Source: Actinomycetaceae bacterium
GTDB taxonomy: Bacteria > Actinomycetota > Actinomycetes > Actinomycetales > Actinomycetaceae
Assembly: GCA_030528145.1 (NCBI GenBank)
Contig: JAUMZK010000001.1
Span: 299,770-363,769, forward strand
Direction: 5' to 3'
Length of the DNA stretch: 64,000 nucleotides
Each line of letters opens with the position of its first letter. The stretch's first letter is position 1. The notes under the pieces are model-generated. The model ran no database searches. It saw only the letters and a program-made list of their open reading frames with translations, and was not told the origin of the DNA. Both the position numbers and the translations under genes were made by a program. Shown here one piece after another: positions 45,709 through 54,895 of this stretch.

Positions 45709-46044
45709 CTACTTTGCAGAACTGTTAGTGTCGCCCTCGTAAGGAGCCACGAAACGAGTCCGAAAACCCTTATTCCACGGCAAAGTGAAACTGAACAAAA
45801 CCACGAAAAAACCGAGCGTTCCCACCAAAATTGCCTGCCAGTTGTACCCCAATGACACCGCAAACACCATGCACACCAGTCCAATAACAGCACCGGTAAA
45901 CATGTACGCGATCAAACGCGCAGGCACTTTCACTTTTTCACGGCGCGGCGCAGACGCCAGATTTTCCCGAAACGACGGGTCAGAAGCACTAAGTTGGGCT
46001 TCCATCTCGGCAAGAACTTGCCGCTCGTAATCGGACAATCCCAT
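45709..46044 (-). CDS. DUF3040 membrane protein
   Basis: A 111-residue protein with the DUF3040 start GLSDYERQVLAEMEAQLSAS and two TM helices (AYMFTGAVIGLVCMVFAVSL; AILVGTLGFFVVLFSFTLPW). The family is confined to actinobacteria, is often found near mraZ, and has no known function. GAAGGAG precedes the ATG at 46044, so I do not use the longer frame to 46074. Confidence 0.88.
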   Translation of the reverse strand: MGLSDYERQVLAEMEAQLSASDPSFRENLASAPRREKVKVPARLIAYMFTGAVIGLVCMVFAVSLGYNWQAILVGTLGFFVVLFSFTLPWNKGFRTRFVAPYEGDTNSSAK

Positions 46045-46112
46045 GATGCTCCTTCCTCGTTTCGCTTTCAGCATATGACAAATTGCCCCCGCACCCTAAC
46101 CAAGTTCGCATG

Positions 46113-47327
46113 CTAACTCTGAGACTTTCGCTGCAACAGGGTCGCCGGGTGCAGTATTGCTCCAAATTTGCCGGCAACCTGATCCATTGCACACTCGGCA
46201 TTGCGGCGCGGACTTTCCCCGTACAAACTGGCTTGAAAGCCGTCCTCTTTAGAAACCAGACCCTCAACTTTAGTGCCCACGAGCCGAAAACCGCCCTCGG
46301 GAATACCGTATTCTGCGGCAAGACTGCGCGCTACCGCGTATATTTCCGCCGCCACATCCGTCGCCGGGACTGTCCGCGAGCGCGTGGCAGTGCGGAAGTT
46401 AGCTGTGCGTAATTTTATGCCGATGGTGTGTGCGAGGAGTGTTTTTTGACGGAGTTTGGCGGCGCATTCGTGGGATTGGCGCAGCAGGGTGGCGTTTATT
46501 TGGCTGGTGGTTGTGAGGTTTTTGGTGAAGGTGGTTTCGGTACTGATTGATTTTTCGGGGGAATTGGTGGTGACGGGGCGTTCGTCTATGCCGCGAGCGT
46601 TTTCGTAGAGGCGTTTGGCGGCGGCTTCGCCGAATTTTTTGGTGAGGGTTTTGAGGTCGAGTTGGCGCAGCTGTTTGACGGTGGTTATGCCGGTGTCTGC
46701 GAGGATTTGGCAGGTGGCGGTGCCAATGCCGGGGATAGCTTTGGTGGGAAGTTGGTCGAGGAATGGGATGACTTGGTTTGTGGGGATTAGCAGCAGTCCG
46801 TTTGGTTTGGCGCTGCCGGAAGCGATTTTGGCGATGAGTTTGTTAGGCCCTATGCCTACGGAGGCCGTAAGTGAGAGTTGGGTGTGGATTTGGTGACGGA
46901 TTTTTTGGGCTATTTGGATGGGGTTGCCGTGCAGGCGGTGGACTGTGGTGACGTCGAGGTAGGCTTCGTCTACGCTGACTATTTCTATGGTGGGCGTGTA
47001 GGCGGATAGTAATGCCATGACTTGGCGGGATTTTTGACGGTAGAGGTGTCCGCGGACTGGCAAGACGGTGGCTTCGGGGCAGAGGCGGATGGCTTGGGGT
47101 ATGGGAATGCCGGCGCGAACGCCGCGCGTGCGGGCTTCGTAGGTGGCGGATGTGACTACGCCGCGTTCACGGTTGCCGCCGACTATTACGGGGGTGCCGG
47201 TTAGTTCGGGGTGGTCGAGGAGTTCGACGGCGGCGAAGAACATGTCCATGTCGACGTGGAGGATGTTGCATCCGTGCCAGTTTGTACCCCACTGGTGGTT
47301 TTTTAGTGGGGTGTTTTTGGTGGACAT
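46113..47327 (-). CDS. dinB: DNA polymerase IV (DinB), Y family
   Basis: A translesion polymerase of 404 residues. Catalytic motifs are HVDMDMFFAAVELL near residues 24-37 and SVDEAYLDVT with the acidic pair. A helix-hairpin-helix (LPTKAIPGIGTATCQILADTG) and the little-finger domain (ETTFTKNLTTTSQINATLL) follow. It starts 2 bases after the PAC2 gene without its own clear ribosome site. The coding strand is unusually rich in A and C. Confidence 0.94.
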   Translation of the reverse strand: MSTKNTPLKNHQWGTNWHGCNILHVDMDMFFAAVELLDHPELTGTPVIVGGNRERGVVTSATYEARTRGVRAGIPIPQAIRLCPEATVLPVRGHLYRQKSRQVMALLSAYTPTIEIVSVDEAYLDVTTVHRLHGNPIQIAQKIRHQIHTQLSLTASVGIGPNKLIAKIASGSAKPNGLLLIPTNQVIPFLDQLPTKAIPGIGTATCQILADTGITTVKQLRQLDLKTLTKKFGEAAAKRLYENARGIDERPVTTNSPEKSISTETTFTKNLTTTSQINATLLRQSHECAAKLRQKTLLAHTIGIKLRTANFRTATRSRTVPATDVAAEIYAVARSLAAEYGIPEGGFRLVGTKVEGLVSKEDGFQASLYGESPRRNAECAMDQVAGKFGAILHPATLLQRKSQS

Positions 47328-47329
47328 GG

Positions 47330-48304
47330 TTAGGTTTGGCTGGGGCCGTCGACTGGACCGGTGCCGCGGTGGCGTCCTCTTTCGGAATTGGTAGGTGGTG
47401 GCATGAGGTCGTTTTTGGGGGTGTCGGTTTCGACATCGGCGTTGGTGCGGAGGAAGCTTTCAAAGCGGGCGGCGAGTTCTTCGCCGGTGGGTATGGGTGT
47501 GGGGGCGGCGGTAACTTCTGGTAGGGGGAGGGCGTCGACGCGTTCTTCGAGTCCGTGGATTATGGTTTCTATTTCTTCGGAGCTGTTGACTTCGGCGCCG
47601 AGTTTTTGGCTCATGGTTGCAGCGGCGGCTTCGAGGTCTCCGATGGGTAGTTCGAGCCCGGTGAGGTCGCTGATGCGGCTGATGAGGGCGGCGGCAGCGG
47701 CTGGGTAGTCGCTTTCCATTACGTAGTAGGGCACGCCAACTGCTAGTCCGAGGGCGTTTATTCCGGCTTTTCCGAGTTTAGATTGAAGGTAGGAGCCTAT
47801 GGAGGCGCTGAATTGGACTACGCCGGGGTCGGGTTCTTGGGGTGGGAGGGTGCCGGGGGTGCTGCTGGTTTGGGTAATAATTGGGGGGCGGGTGTGGGGG
47901 GTGGCGGCGGGAAGACCGAACATGGTTATGGATGTTTCTACGCCTGCTTCGGTGGCGATTTGGGTAACGATGTCGCTGAATTCGTCCCAGCGCAGGTCGG
48001 GTTCGACGCCGTGCAGTATGAGGATGTCTTCACCGGAGTAGTCGGTGACTTTTTCGAGGGCGATTTCTGGGGCTTCGACCTCGGTTATTGCCCAACTGTC
48101 TAGGGTGATGACGGGGCGGCGGGCACGCCAGTCCACGAGGGCGTCGGCGTTGAATGTGGCAACGCGTTCGTGTGGCAGCGAAGGTACCAACTGTTGCAAC
48201 GCGAGCCTCCCGGCACTGCCGGCGTCCATAGAGCCGGACAGGTGGTGCAGGAGGATACGCGCGCGCAGCGGCTGCCTGGTAATAGCACTTACGATGTTCG
48301 TCAT
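47330..48304 (-). CDS. PAC2-family protein (proteasome-assembly-chaperone-like)
   Basis: A 324-residue protein of the actinobacterial PAC2 family, with the fold-typical start ILLHHLSGSMDAGSAGRLAL, TLDSWAI, ILHGVEPDLRWDEF and GLPAATPHTRPP. Relatives occur in actinobacteria with or without a proteasome and their role is not known. GGGAGGAACC precedes the ATG. It is co-transcribed with dinB and divergent from the helicase gene. Confidence 0.85.
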   Translation of the reverse strand: MTNIVSAITRQPLRARILLHHLSGSMDAGSAGRLALQQLVPSLPHERVATFNADALVDWRARRPVITLDSWAITEVEAPEIALEKVTDYSGEDILILHGVEPDLRWDEFSDIVTQIATEAGVETSITMFGLPAATPHTRPPIITQTSSTPGTLPPQEPDPGVVQFSASIGSYLQSKLGKAGINALGLAVGVPYYVMESDYPAAAAALISRISDLTGLELPIGDLEAAAATMSQKLGAEVNSSEEIETIIHGLEERVDALPLPEVTAAPTPIPTGEELAARFESFLRTNADVETDTPKNDLMPPPTNSERGRHRGTGPVDGPSQT

Positions 48305-48427
48305 GGTTCCTCCCTTTTCTTCTAGCCTAACGGTTTTTTCAAAAACTACCGCAGAAGTGAGGCGGCAGGCCGCGCGTGGGCTCTGCTCGTGGCATAATAT
48401 TTATTCCCTGTTTTTGGAGGCTTTTTC

Positions 48428-50593
48428 GTGGATCCTTTAGCGCAAGAACAACCTGCTGTTGACTTGGCTTACAATTCTTTGGATGCGGCGCGGCGCGAGT
48501 ATCGGGCACAGCAGCGTCGGGTGGAGGCTGAGGGGGCGTTCGGTTCCCCGCAGGCGCGCACTGAGCGCGACGCGATAGCAGCACATTTTGGGGATGAGGC
48601 GGCGCGTTTGGAGGCGTTAGAGGACCGCCTGGTGTTTGGACGTTTGGACACCGAAGACGGATTGTCTTTACATGTTGGGCGGGTGGGTTTGTTCGATGAT
48701 GCGGGCAGCCAGGTTTTGGTGGATTGGCGGGCGAGGGCGGCGATGCCTTTTTATCGGGCCACGTCGGCAGTACCTATGGGGGTGTGGCGGCGGCGCCATA
48801 TTGGTACGCGCAGACGGCAGGTGATTTCTGTTGAGGACGACCTGTTGGATGTGCAGGCGGCGGACAAGGTGTCTTTGGCGGGCGAGGGCGCTTTGATGGC
48901 GGCGTTGTCACAAGGTCGCAGTGGGCATATGCATGACATTGTTACCACGATTCAAAGCGAGCAGGACCGTGTTATTCGTGCGGATGCGCCCGAAATCTTG
49001 GTGGTTCAGGGCGGTCCGGGGACGGGGAAAACCGCAGTGGCTTTGCACCGCGCCGCCTATTTGCTTTACGCCGACCGCGAACGCCTTGCGAAAGCAGGAG
49101 TGTTGGTTATTGGTCCGTCGCGGCAGTTTTTGCGTTATATCGAGAAGGTGTTGCCGGCGTTGGGTGAAACTGGGGTGGTTGCGCGTACTATTGCGCAATT
49201 AGTGCCGGGGCTCAGTGTGGCGGGTACAGATGACCCGGCTGTGGCGCGGCTGAAGGGGCGTTTGGCGTGGCGGCAGGTGGTCCGGTTGGCGGTGGCGTCG
49301 CGGCGGCGCGTGCCGGCTAGTCCGGTTCGCTTTGAGGTGTCTGGAGTTCCTTTGGTTTTGTATCCTGAGGACGTGCGGGCAGCGGCCGCAAGAGCGGACC
49401 TGGATTCTGCGTTCCATAATGAGGCGCGTACTACTTTTGCGTTGGCATTGTTAGGGGTTTTGACGGACCAGTTTTTAGCTGAAGGCGGTTACACGAAAGC
49501 GGACCGGGGGTGGGCGCGTGAGGAGTTGCGTTCGCACCGTTTGGTGCGCCGTCACATTAATTTGTGTTGGATGCCAACGGACCCTGTGGATTTGTTGGAA
49601 AGGTTGTATGCGCGTCCTGATTTTTTGCGTTCTGTAAGTGATTTTTCTGCGGACGAATTGCGGCTTTTGTACCGCCCGGCGGGTTCGCCGTTTACTCCCG
49701 CAGATGTGCCGATTGTGGATGAGCTGGCAGAATTGCTGGGTCCTTTGGAAGTGGGGAAGGCGGTGCGTAATGACGAGGACGAAACCGCGCGTGCCGCCCT
49801 CGCCATAAAAAGCCAAGACTTGGGGGGCGGTATTGTGAACGCGCAGATGCTCGCGGAGCGTGCCCTGGGTGAGGCTATTTCACAAAGTGTTTCCGAGCGT
49901 GCGGGTGCGGACCGTTCGTGGACTTTTGGGCACATTGTGGTTGATGAAGCCCAGGAGCTTTCCCCGTTGCAGTGGCACATGTTGTTGCGCCGCTGTCCCA
50001 CCAGGTCGTTTACAGTGGTGGGCGACCTCGCCCAAAAATCTGTTGGTACCGTCAACACGTGGGAAGATGCACTGGGACCGGCAGCTAGGGCGGATGTGCG
50101 CACCGAAGTGTTGTCGGTTTGTTACCGTACTCCCGCCCAGATTATGCGTGCTGCGCAGCGCACTGCCATCGCATTGGGAAGGAAGATTGAGTACCCGGTT
50201 ACTGCAGTGCGTTCCGTTTCCGGCAGTTATGTGGTGGAAAAAACAGCGGATATTTTAGGGCGGGCGCGTCAGATTGTGACAGAGTTTTTGCGTACTTTCG
50301 CGGAACAGACCGGACAAGTGGCGGTTATTAGCAAAAATGGGGCTTTTGTTACGGGTATTACTGATGGGCGCGTCCACCACTTGGCTGCCGCCGAAACCAA
50401 GGGGTTGGAATATGACCTGGTGGTGTTGGTCGAACCGGGCGAAATGTGTGACCGCCCCGGCGACTTGTACGTGGCTATGACCCGTCCCACTCAGAAATTG
50501 CACGTCCTTCACCAAGGTCCTTTGCCCGCCGGGATGGACCCAAATATTGCGGATTACGAGGACGACCTCCACAGTCCGCATGCGGGTAACTGA
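48428..50593 (+). CDS. HelD-like superfamily I helicase
   Basis: A 721-residue UvrD/Rep-related ATPase. An N-terminal coiled-coil arm (about residues 15-65) is followed by Walker A in VQGGPGTGKTAVALHRAA (about 193-210), the Walker B region FGHIVVDEAQELSPLQWHML, and C-terminal motifs GLEYDLVVLVEPGE and YVAMTRPTQKLHV. The layout matches HelD, which frees stalled RNA polymerase from DNA and in some actinobacteria protects against rifamycins. GTG start with TTGGAGG upstream and TAATAT as -10 (48395-48400). The coding strand is G/T-rich, unlike both neighbours. Confidence 0.82.
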   Translation: MDPLAQEQPAVDLAYNSLDAARREYRAQQRRVEAEGAFGSPQARTERDAIAAHFGDEAARLEALEDRLVFGRLDTEDGLSLHVGRVGLFDDAGSQVLVDWRARAAMPFYRATSAVPMGVWRRRHIGTRRRQVISVEDDLLDVQAADKVSLAGEGALMAALSQGRSGHMHDIVTTIQSEQDRVIRADAPEILVVQGGPGTGKTAVALHRAAYLLYADRERLAKAGVLVIGPSRQFLRYIEKVLPALGETGVVARTIAQLVPGLSVAGTDDPAVARLKGRLAWRQVVRLAVASRRRVPASPVRFEVSGVPLVLYPEDVRAAAARADLDSAFHNEARTTFALALLGVLTDQFLAEGGYTKADRGWAREELRSHRLVRRHINLCWMPTDPVDLLERLYARPDFLRSVSDFSADELRLLYRPAGSPFTPADVPIVDELAELLGPLEVGKAVRNDEDETARAALAIKSQDLGGGIVNAQMLAERALGEAISQSVSERAGADRSWTFGHIVVDEAQELSPLQWHMLLRRCPTRSFTVVGDLAQKSVGTVNTWEDALGPAARADVRTEVLSVCYRTPAQIMRAAQRTAIALGRKIEYPVTAVRSVSGSYVVEKTADILGRARQIVTEFLRTFAEQTGQVAVISKNGAFVTGITDGRVHHLAAAETKGLEYDLVVLVEPGEMCDRPGDLYVAMTRPTQKLHVLHQGPLPAGMDPNIADYEDDLHSPHAGN

Positions 50594-50683
50594 AACGATG
50601 TTCCCAGTTCCGCTCCCCCACTTCAGCACCCACAAGCCGACCTCTAATCGCCCAAAGTGGCGCTGGCGTGTAAAGATATCTCT

Positions 50684-51904
50684 ATGAACGTGTTGCTCCT
50701 GGAAAATCCCCATGAAGTCGCCGACGAAATATTTCGTGACGCTTCCTTCACTGTGGAACGCTACGCGGGCGCCCTTAGTGAAAACGACCTAATTCGCGCC
50801 CTCGACGGTGTAGACGCCCTCGGAATAAGGTCCAAAACCCAAGTAAGCGGGCGCGTTTTTGACCAATGTCCCCGTTTAGGCGTAATTGGCGCGTTTTGTA
50901 TTGGCACCAACCAAATCGACCTCAAAAGTGCCATCAAACGCGGCGTCGCCGTTTTCAACGCCCCTTACTCCAACACGCGTTCTGTAGTTGAACTGGCAAT
51001 CTGCCAAATTATTGCGTTATCACGCCACCTGCCCACCAAAAACCAGCTGCTACACCGGGGATCGTGGCAAAAAACCGCCACCGGGGCGCGCGAAGTGCGC
51101 GGCAAAACTCTCGGCATTGTTGGGTACGGGCACATCGGCATGCAACTGTCGGTTTTAGCTGAAGCCCTGGGAATGCGGGTAGTGTTTTACGATGTTGCCG
51201 AAAGGCTGGCAGTTGGCAATGCCAAACGCGTAAACACCCTAGAAGCCCTGCTGCGCCAGTCCGACTTCGTTTCCCTGCACGTAGACGGTAACCCTAAAAA
51301 CCGCAATTTTTTCGACGCTACCGCCATAGCAGCCATGAAACCCGGCAGCTACCTGATAAACCTTTCGCGCGGGTTCGTAGTGGATGTCGACGCGCTTGCG
51401 CAGGCGCTCGCCAGCGGGCACCTGGCCGGTGCCGCCGTCGACGTATTTCCCAGCGAACCGCAACAAAATGGCGAAACCTTCCAAAGCGTCCTCGCCGGCT
51501 TAGATAATGTGATTCTTACCCCTCACATTGGCGGTTCCACTGAAGAAGCACAATACGACATCGGACGTTTCGTTTCCCAAAAAATAGTCACCTACGAGCG
51601 CGCGGCGTCCTCGGACATGTCCGTAAACCTGCCAAACCTGAGCCTGCCACCAGCCAGCGAAGCGCGCTACCGCGTAGCCTACATTCACCAAAATTCTCCC
51701 GGCGCCCTCGCCCGCCTAAACCGCACATTCGCAGACCGTGGGGCTAATATTGAAGGGCAAATACTGGGAACCCAAGGCGAAGTTGGCTACGTTATAACCG
51801 ATATTTCAAGTGAGCTTCCCATCGAGGTAATATCTGAAATTTCAGACAGTCCCGAAACCATAAGACTCAAAGTACTGTCCTGCCCTACTGAGGAAGGTAA
51901 CTAA
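50684..51904 (+). CDS. serA: D-3-phosphoglycerate dehydrogenase (SerA)
   Basis: First step of serine synthesis. The 406 residues fit the E. coli-type length with one ACT domain: NAD-binding GIVGYGHIGMQLSVLAEALG (about 144-163), the catalytic His in ILTPHIGGSTEEAQ, and a C-terminal ACT domain (YRVAYIHQNSPGALARLNRT). The ATG at 50684 fits the family; it lacks a ribosome site and follows TAAAGAT, so the mRNA may be leaderless. The stop shares one base with the next start (TAATG). Confidence 0.9.
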   Translation: MNVLLLENPHEVADEIFRDASFTVERYAGALSENDLIRALDGVDALGIRSKTQVSGRVFDQCPRLGVIGAFCIGTNQIDLKSAIKRGVAVFNAPYSNTRSVVELAICQIIALSRHLPTKNQLLHRGSWQKTATGAREVRGKTLGIVGYGHIGMQLSVLAEALGMRVVFYDVAERLAVGNAKRVNTLEALLRQSDFVSLHVDGNPKNRNFFDATAIAAMKPGSYLINLSRGFVVDVDALAQALASGHLAGAAVDVFPSEPQQNGETFQSVLAGLDNVILTPHIGGSTEEAQYDIGRFVSQKIVTYERAASSDMSVNLPNLSLPPASEARYRVAYIHQNSPGALARLNRTFADRGANIEGQILGTQGEVGYVITDISSELPIEVISEISDSPETIRLKVLSCPTEEGN

Positions 51905-53676
51905 TGGTATCTGCCCTAACCGAGCAACTGCGTACGCACTACGAACCGGGCATACGCAAAGAAATTCCCTACAACGGGGAACTGCTAATCCACGACGTTG
52001 CCCGCAGCGTGCGTAAAAACCCACACCGCACTGCAATCGACTTCCTCGGCGGCACCCTCACTTACAAAGAGCTCTTAGAGCACATCGAACTATCTGCCGG
52101 ATACCTGCGTACGCTCGGCATTAAAGCAGACGACCGCGTCTCACTGATCCTGCCTAACTGTCCTCAATTCATAATCGGCTACTACGCCACCCTCGCTATT
52201 GGTGCCATAGTCGTTGCGCACAACCCTCTAGCGCCCGCAAAGGAACTAAAACATCAAATTGAAAACGCTGGCTCCAAAGTGGCGTTAGTGTGGGAAAACT
52301 GTATCGACAAAGTAAACGGTTCAAAAGCCCAACTGGTGGCTGTAAACCTCGCCCACTACCTGCCCACCGTCAGCAAGCTACTGATGAAACTACCGGTTAA
52401 AACCGCCCAAGAAAAACGCGACCAAATGCGCAAAGCGGTAGCAACTGGTATCCCCTATTTTGAAAAACCATACGGCGCTCCCGTACGCGTCTCGGACTGG
52501 GCGTGGGATCGGGACCCGGACAAACCAGCAATATTGCTGCATACTGGGGGCACAACCGGCACCCCCAAAGCCGTAATGCTCAGCAACAAAAACCTTTACA
52601 CTAACATTGCTGCTGCCGTGGAATGGATGTCAGGACTGTCCTATGGTAAAGAAACTGTATACGCCATTTTGCCGTTTTTCCATGCTTTCGGACTAAATCT
52701 GACCCTAAACGGTTTCATGCGCCTAGCCGCTACCGCCGTGCTATTGCCAAAATTCGACGAGGGCATGTTTTTGAACGCCCAAAAGCGTCGTCCCTGCACG
52801 TTTATGTTGGGGGTTCCCCCCATGTTCGACCGCATCGAAAAAGTCGCCAGCAAACAAGGAAGCGATCTGAGTTCAATCAAATGCACCGTCACCGGGGCTA
52901 TGCCCATCTCTGCTGAAATTGCCTCCAGGTGGGAAGCCATCACCGGGTCTTTTGTGGTAGAAGGTTACGGGATGACCGAAACCGCGCCAATTATTTGCGG
53001 TTCACCCTACGGCAATAACCGCCGCCCGGGCACGCTGGGAATTGCTTTCCCAGATGTAGACGTGCGCATGGTAGACCCCGATAATCCCAGCCGGGACGTC
53101 GATCACGAAAATGGGGAAGCTGGTGAACTGGTTGTCAAAGGTCCCAACTGTACCCCAGGGTATTGGAATAACGAGGACGAAACCCAGGTTCTTTACACCA
53201 AGGATGGCTGGTTGCGCACAGGGGACATTGTCGTCCAAAAAGACGGCTTCCTGGTAATGGCAGACCGGACGAAAGAACTCATTATTTCTGGTGGTTTCAA
53301 TATTTATCCTTCCGAGGTCGAACGCGCTATTGTTTCTATGCCTGAAGTGACCGACTGCGCCGTCATTGGTTTGCCAGACGAAGGACGAGGTGAAGAAGTA
53401 GTCGCCGCAATCGTCCTCAACCCCGGAGCAAGCATCACGTTATCAATGGTGCGTGAATGGGCGGAACAGTCGCTTAGCCATTATGCGCTGCCCCGTTCCA
53501 TAGAAATTGTGCGTGACCTGCCGCGCTCCCAACTAGGTAAGACGCTGCGGCGTACGGTTCGCGAGCAAATATTGGCAGCGCGCGAGCTAATAGCCTCCGC
53601 TACCGAACGCATCCGCCCCACCGAAGAGCGCGAAAGTTCGGCTGCGGAGAACCCGGGTGAAAAGCAAACCCGGTGA
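51904..53676 (+). CDS. Long-chain fatty acid-CoA ligase (FadD-type)
   Basis: A 590-residue AMP-forming ligase with LLHTGGTTGTPKAVMLSN as P-loop, the motif EGYGMTETAPIICGSPYG, GWLRTGDI and the hinge KELIISGGFNIYPSEVE. It is of the long-chain acyl-CoA synthetase type. Its ATG overlaps the serA stop, so the two are co-translated, an unusual pairing. It is the second adenylate-forming ligase of the window. Confidence 0.88.
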   Translation: MVSALTEQLRTHYEPGIRKEIPYNGELLIHDVARSVRKNPHRTAIDFLGGTLTYKELLEHIELSAGYLRTLGIKADDRVSLILPNCPQFIIGYYATLAIGAIVVAHNPLAPAKELKHQIENAGSKVALVWENCIDKVNGSKAQLVAVNLAHYLPTVSKLLMKLPVKTAQEKRDQMRKAVATGIPYFEKPYGAPVRVSDWAWDRDPDKPAILLHTGGTTGTPKAVMLSNKNLYTNIAAAVEWMSGLSYGKETVYAILPFFHAFGLNLTLNGFMRLAATAVLLPKFDEGMFLNAQKRRPCTFMLGVPPMFDRIEKVASKQGSDLSSIKCTVTGAMPISAEIASRWEAITGSFVVEGYGMTETAPIICGSPYGNNRRPGTLGIAFPDVDVRMVDPDNPSRDVDHENGEAGELVVKGPNCTPGYWNNEDETQVLYTKDGWLRTGDIVVQKDGFLVMADRTKELIISGGFNIYPSEVERAIVSMPEVTDCAVIGLPDEGRGEEVVAAIVLNPGASITLSMVREWAEQSLSHYALPRSIEIVRDLPRSQLGKTLRRTVREQILAARELIASATERIRPTEERESSAAENPGEKQTR

Positions 53677-53703
53677 ATAAGAGGTAAGCGGCTAACAGCA
53701 CTG

Positions 53704-53739
53704 ATAGTTATGGGAGTTATTGTTCACTCCCATAACTAT
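53704..53739. terminator. Bidirectional terminator between the ligase gene and nrdR
   Basis: ATAGTTATGGGAGT and ACTCCCATAACTAT form a perfect 14-bp stem with an 8-base loop. It lies 27 bases after the fadD-type stop; nrdR converges from the other side. Confidence 0.8.
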
Positions 53740-53856
53740 TTACCCGCAAAGCTAGACCCGTTGTCCTGCCCTGCCGCCAGGTGCAAAGCGCAGAAAACGC
53801 AAATATAACGAAGATATTTGGCGCAAGTACCAGTTTCCAGAAAGCGCAAAATTGAC

Positions 53857-54303
53857 TTATTTTTCTGCACGTAACTGGCTAATGACCTTTTCGAAATCGT
53901 CTAAAGATGTAAAGTCCAAGTAGACGGAGGCAAAACGTAAATATGCGACCACGTCCAAAGAACGCAAGGGTTCTAAAATTGCTTTGCCCACATCGTTTGT
54001 AGAACATTGCGCCTTAGAGGTTTGCCGCAACTTCTCCTCAACTTCTTGAGCGAGGCGCGCCAACTGGTCGTCAGTGACAGGTCGACCTTGACAAGCCTTC
54101 CGCACGCCATTAATCACTTTGTCTTTTGAAAAAGGCTCCACAACACCAGAACGTTTGAGAACCGATAATGTTGCCGTTTCCTGCGTCGAAAAACGCCTAT
54201 TACAAGACAAACACTCACGCCGACGACGAATGGCAATGCCATCGTCAGCCGTACGCGAATCAATTACGCGCGTATCGCAATGGTGACAAAACGGACAACG
54301 CAA
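53857..54303 (-). CDS. nrdR: Transcriptional repressor NrdR
   Basis: A zinc-finger/ATP-cone repressor of ribonucleotide reductase genes. The 148 residues begin [17 protein letters not shown] with zinc cysteines 3, 6, 31 and 34, followed by the ATP cone ([20 protein letters not shown]). The family start coincides with TTG at 54303, with TAGGAG eight bases upstream; the frame is open to 54351. It lies 44 bases after the LysM gene. Confidence 0.93.
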   Translation of the reverse strand: MRCPFCHHCDTRVIDSRTADDGIAIRRRRECLSCNRRFSTQETATLSVLKRSGVVEPFSKDKVINGVRKACQGRPVTDDQLARLAQEVEEKLRQTSKAQCSTNDVGKAILEPLRSLDVVAYLRFASVYLDFTSLDDFEKVISQLRAEK

Positions 54304-54347
54304 TGAACCGGCTCCTAATCTTCGCTTTAGGAGGCTATTGTACCGCG

Positions 54348-54728
54348 TCACGGCACGGGCACTTGCAAATGTTGCCCAATTTGCAATGTGGAATTGTGCA
54401 AATGGTTCAACTGTTTTATTTGTTCCACAGTATCTGCCGGATTGTCACCGGGTCGAACTAAATTAGCGATAGACCACAGGTCTTCACCGGCAGCCACTAT
54501 GTAAGTTTGGGTGTTACCGGTGTACTCGCCCTCGGGAAAAGCCAAACCAACACAGGTGCCCGCCGCTATCACAAACACCACCGCAATGAGTGTGCGCAAC
54601 CACCGCAGCTTTGCCACCACCGCTGCGCCGCGAGCAGCAGCGACAGCAACAGACACACTCGAAACCAGCGACGACTGCAAGTCCTGCGCAGCAACGACCG
54701 ACTGTGGAGCAAGTGGTAAAGCAGACAT
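54348..54728 (-). CDS. LysM-domain protein, SOS-controlled division-inhibitor type (ChiZ/DivS position)
   Basis: A 126-residue protein with one TM helix ([18 protein letters not shown], about residues 44-61) and a C-terminal LysM domain ([20 protein letters not shown], then [10 protein letters not shown]). In Mycobacterium and Corynebacterium the gene in this place, divergent from lexA and before nrdR, encodes ChiZ/Rv2719c or DivS, which stops division during DNA damage. Sequence similarity beyond the layout is not claimed. The ATG at 54728 has GAAAGG upstream, and two LexA boxes lie 12 bases before it. Confidence 0.8.
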   Translation of the reverse strand: MSALPLAPQSVVAAQDLQSSLVSSVSVAVAAARGAAVVAKLRWLRTLIAVVFVIAAGTCVGLAFPEGEYTGNTQTYIVAAGEDLWSIANLVRPGDNPADTVEQIKQLNHLHNSTLQIGQHLQVPVP

Positions 54729-54739
54729 ATCAACACCTT

Positions 54740-54770
54740 TCGAACAAACGTTCGTCGAACACTTGTACGA
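54740..54770. promoter_or_regulatory. Two abutting LexA (SOS) boxes before the LysM gene
   Basis: TCGAACAAACGTTCGT (54740-54755) and TCGAACACTTGTACGA (54755-54770) both fit the actinobacterial SOS box (TCGAAC-N4-GTTCGA) and share one base. They sit 12-42 bases upstream of the LysM start, so LexA would block that promoter. Confidence 0.88.
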
Positions 54771-54810
54771 TACTATAACTGGAATATCTATGCAAGTCAG
54801 CCGGGATATT

Positions 54811-54826
54811 TCGAACACTTGTTTGC
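54811..54826. promoter_or_regulatory. Third LexA box, lexA side
   Basis: TCGAACACTTGTTTGC keeps the left half-site and deviates in the right half. It lies 70 bases before the lexA start and probably serves autoregulation with weaker binding than the two boxes near the LysM gene. Confidence 0.7.
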
Positions 54827-54895
54827 TAATTTGTCTGAAATCTCATAAAATAACAACAACAGATAGGGCTACAAATTTACAGATTTGGACTGACT

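Noticed and set aside
47783..48103. Gly-rich rightward frame resembling a cell-wall or silk-like protein
   Set aside because: It is the complement of the PAC2 gene in a G/T-rich patch; the Gly runs come from base composition.
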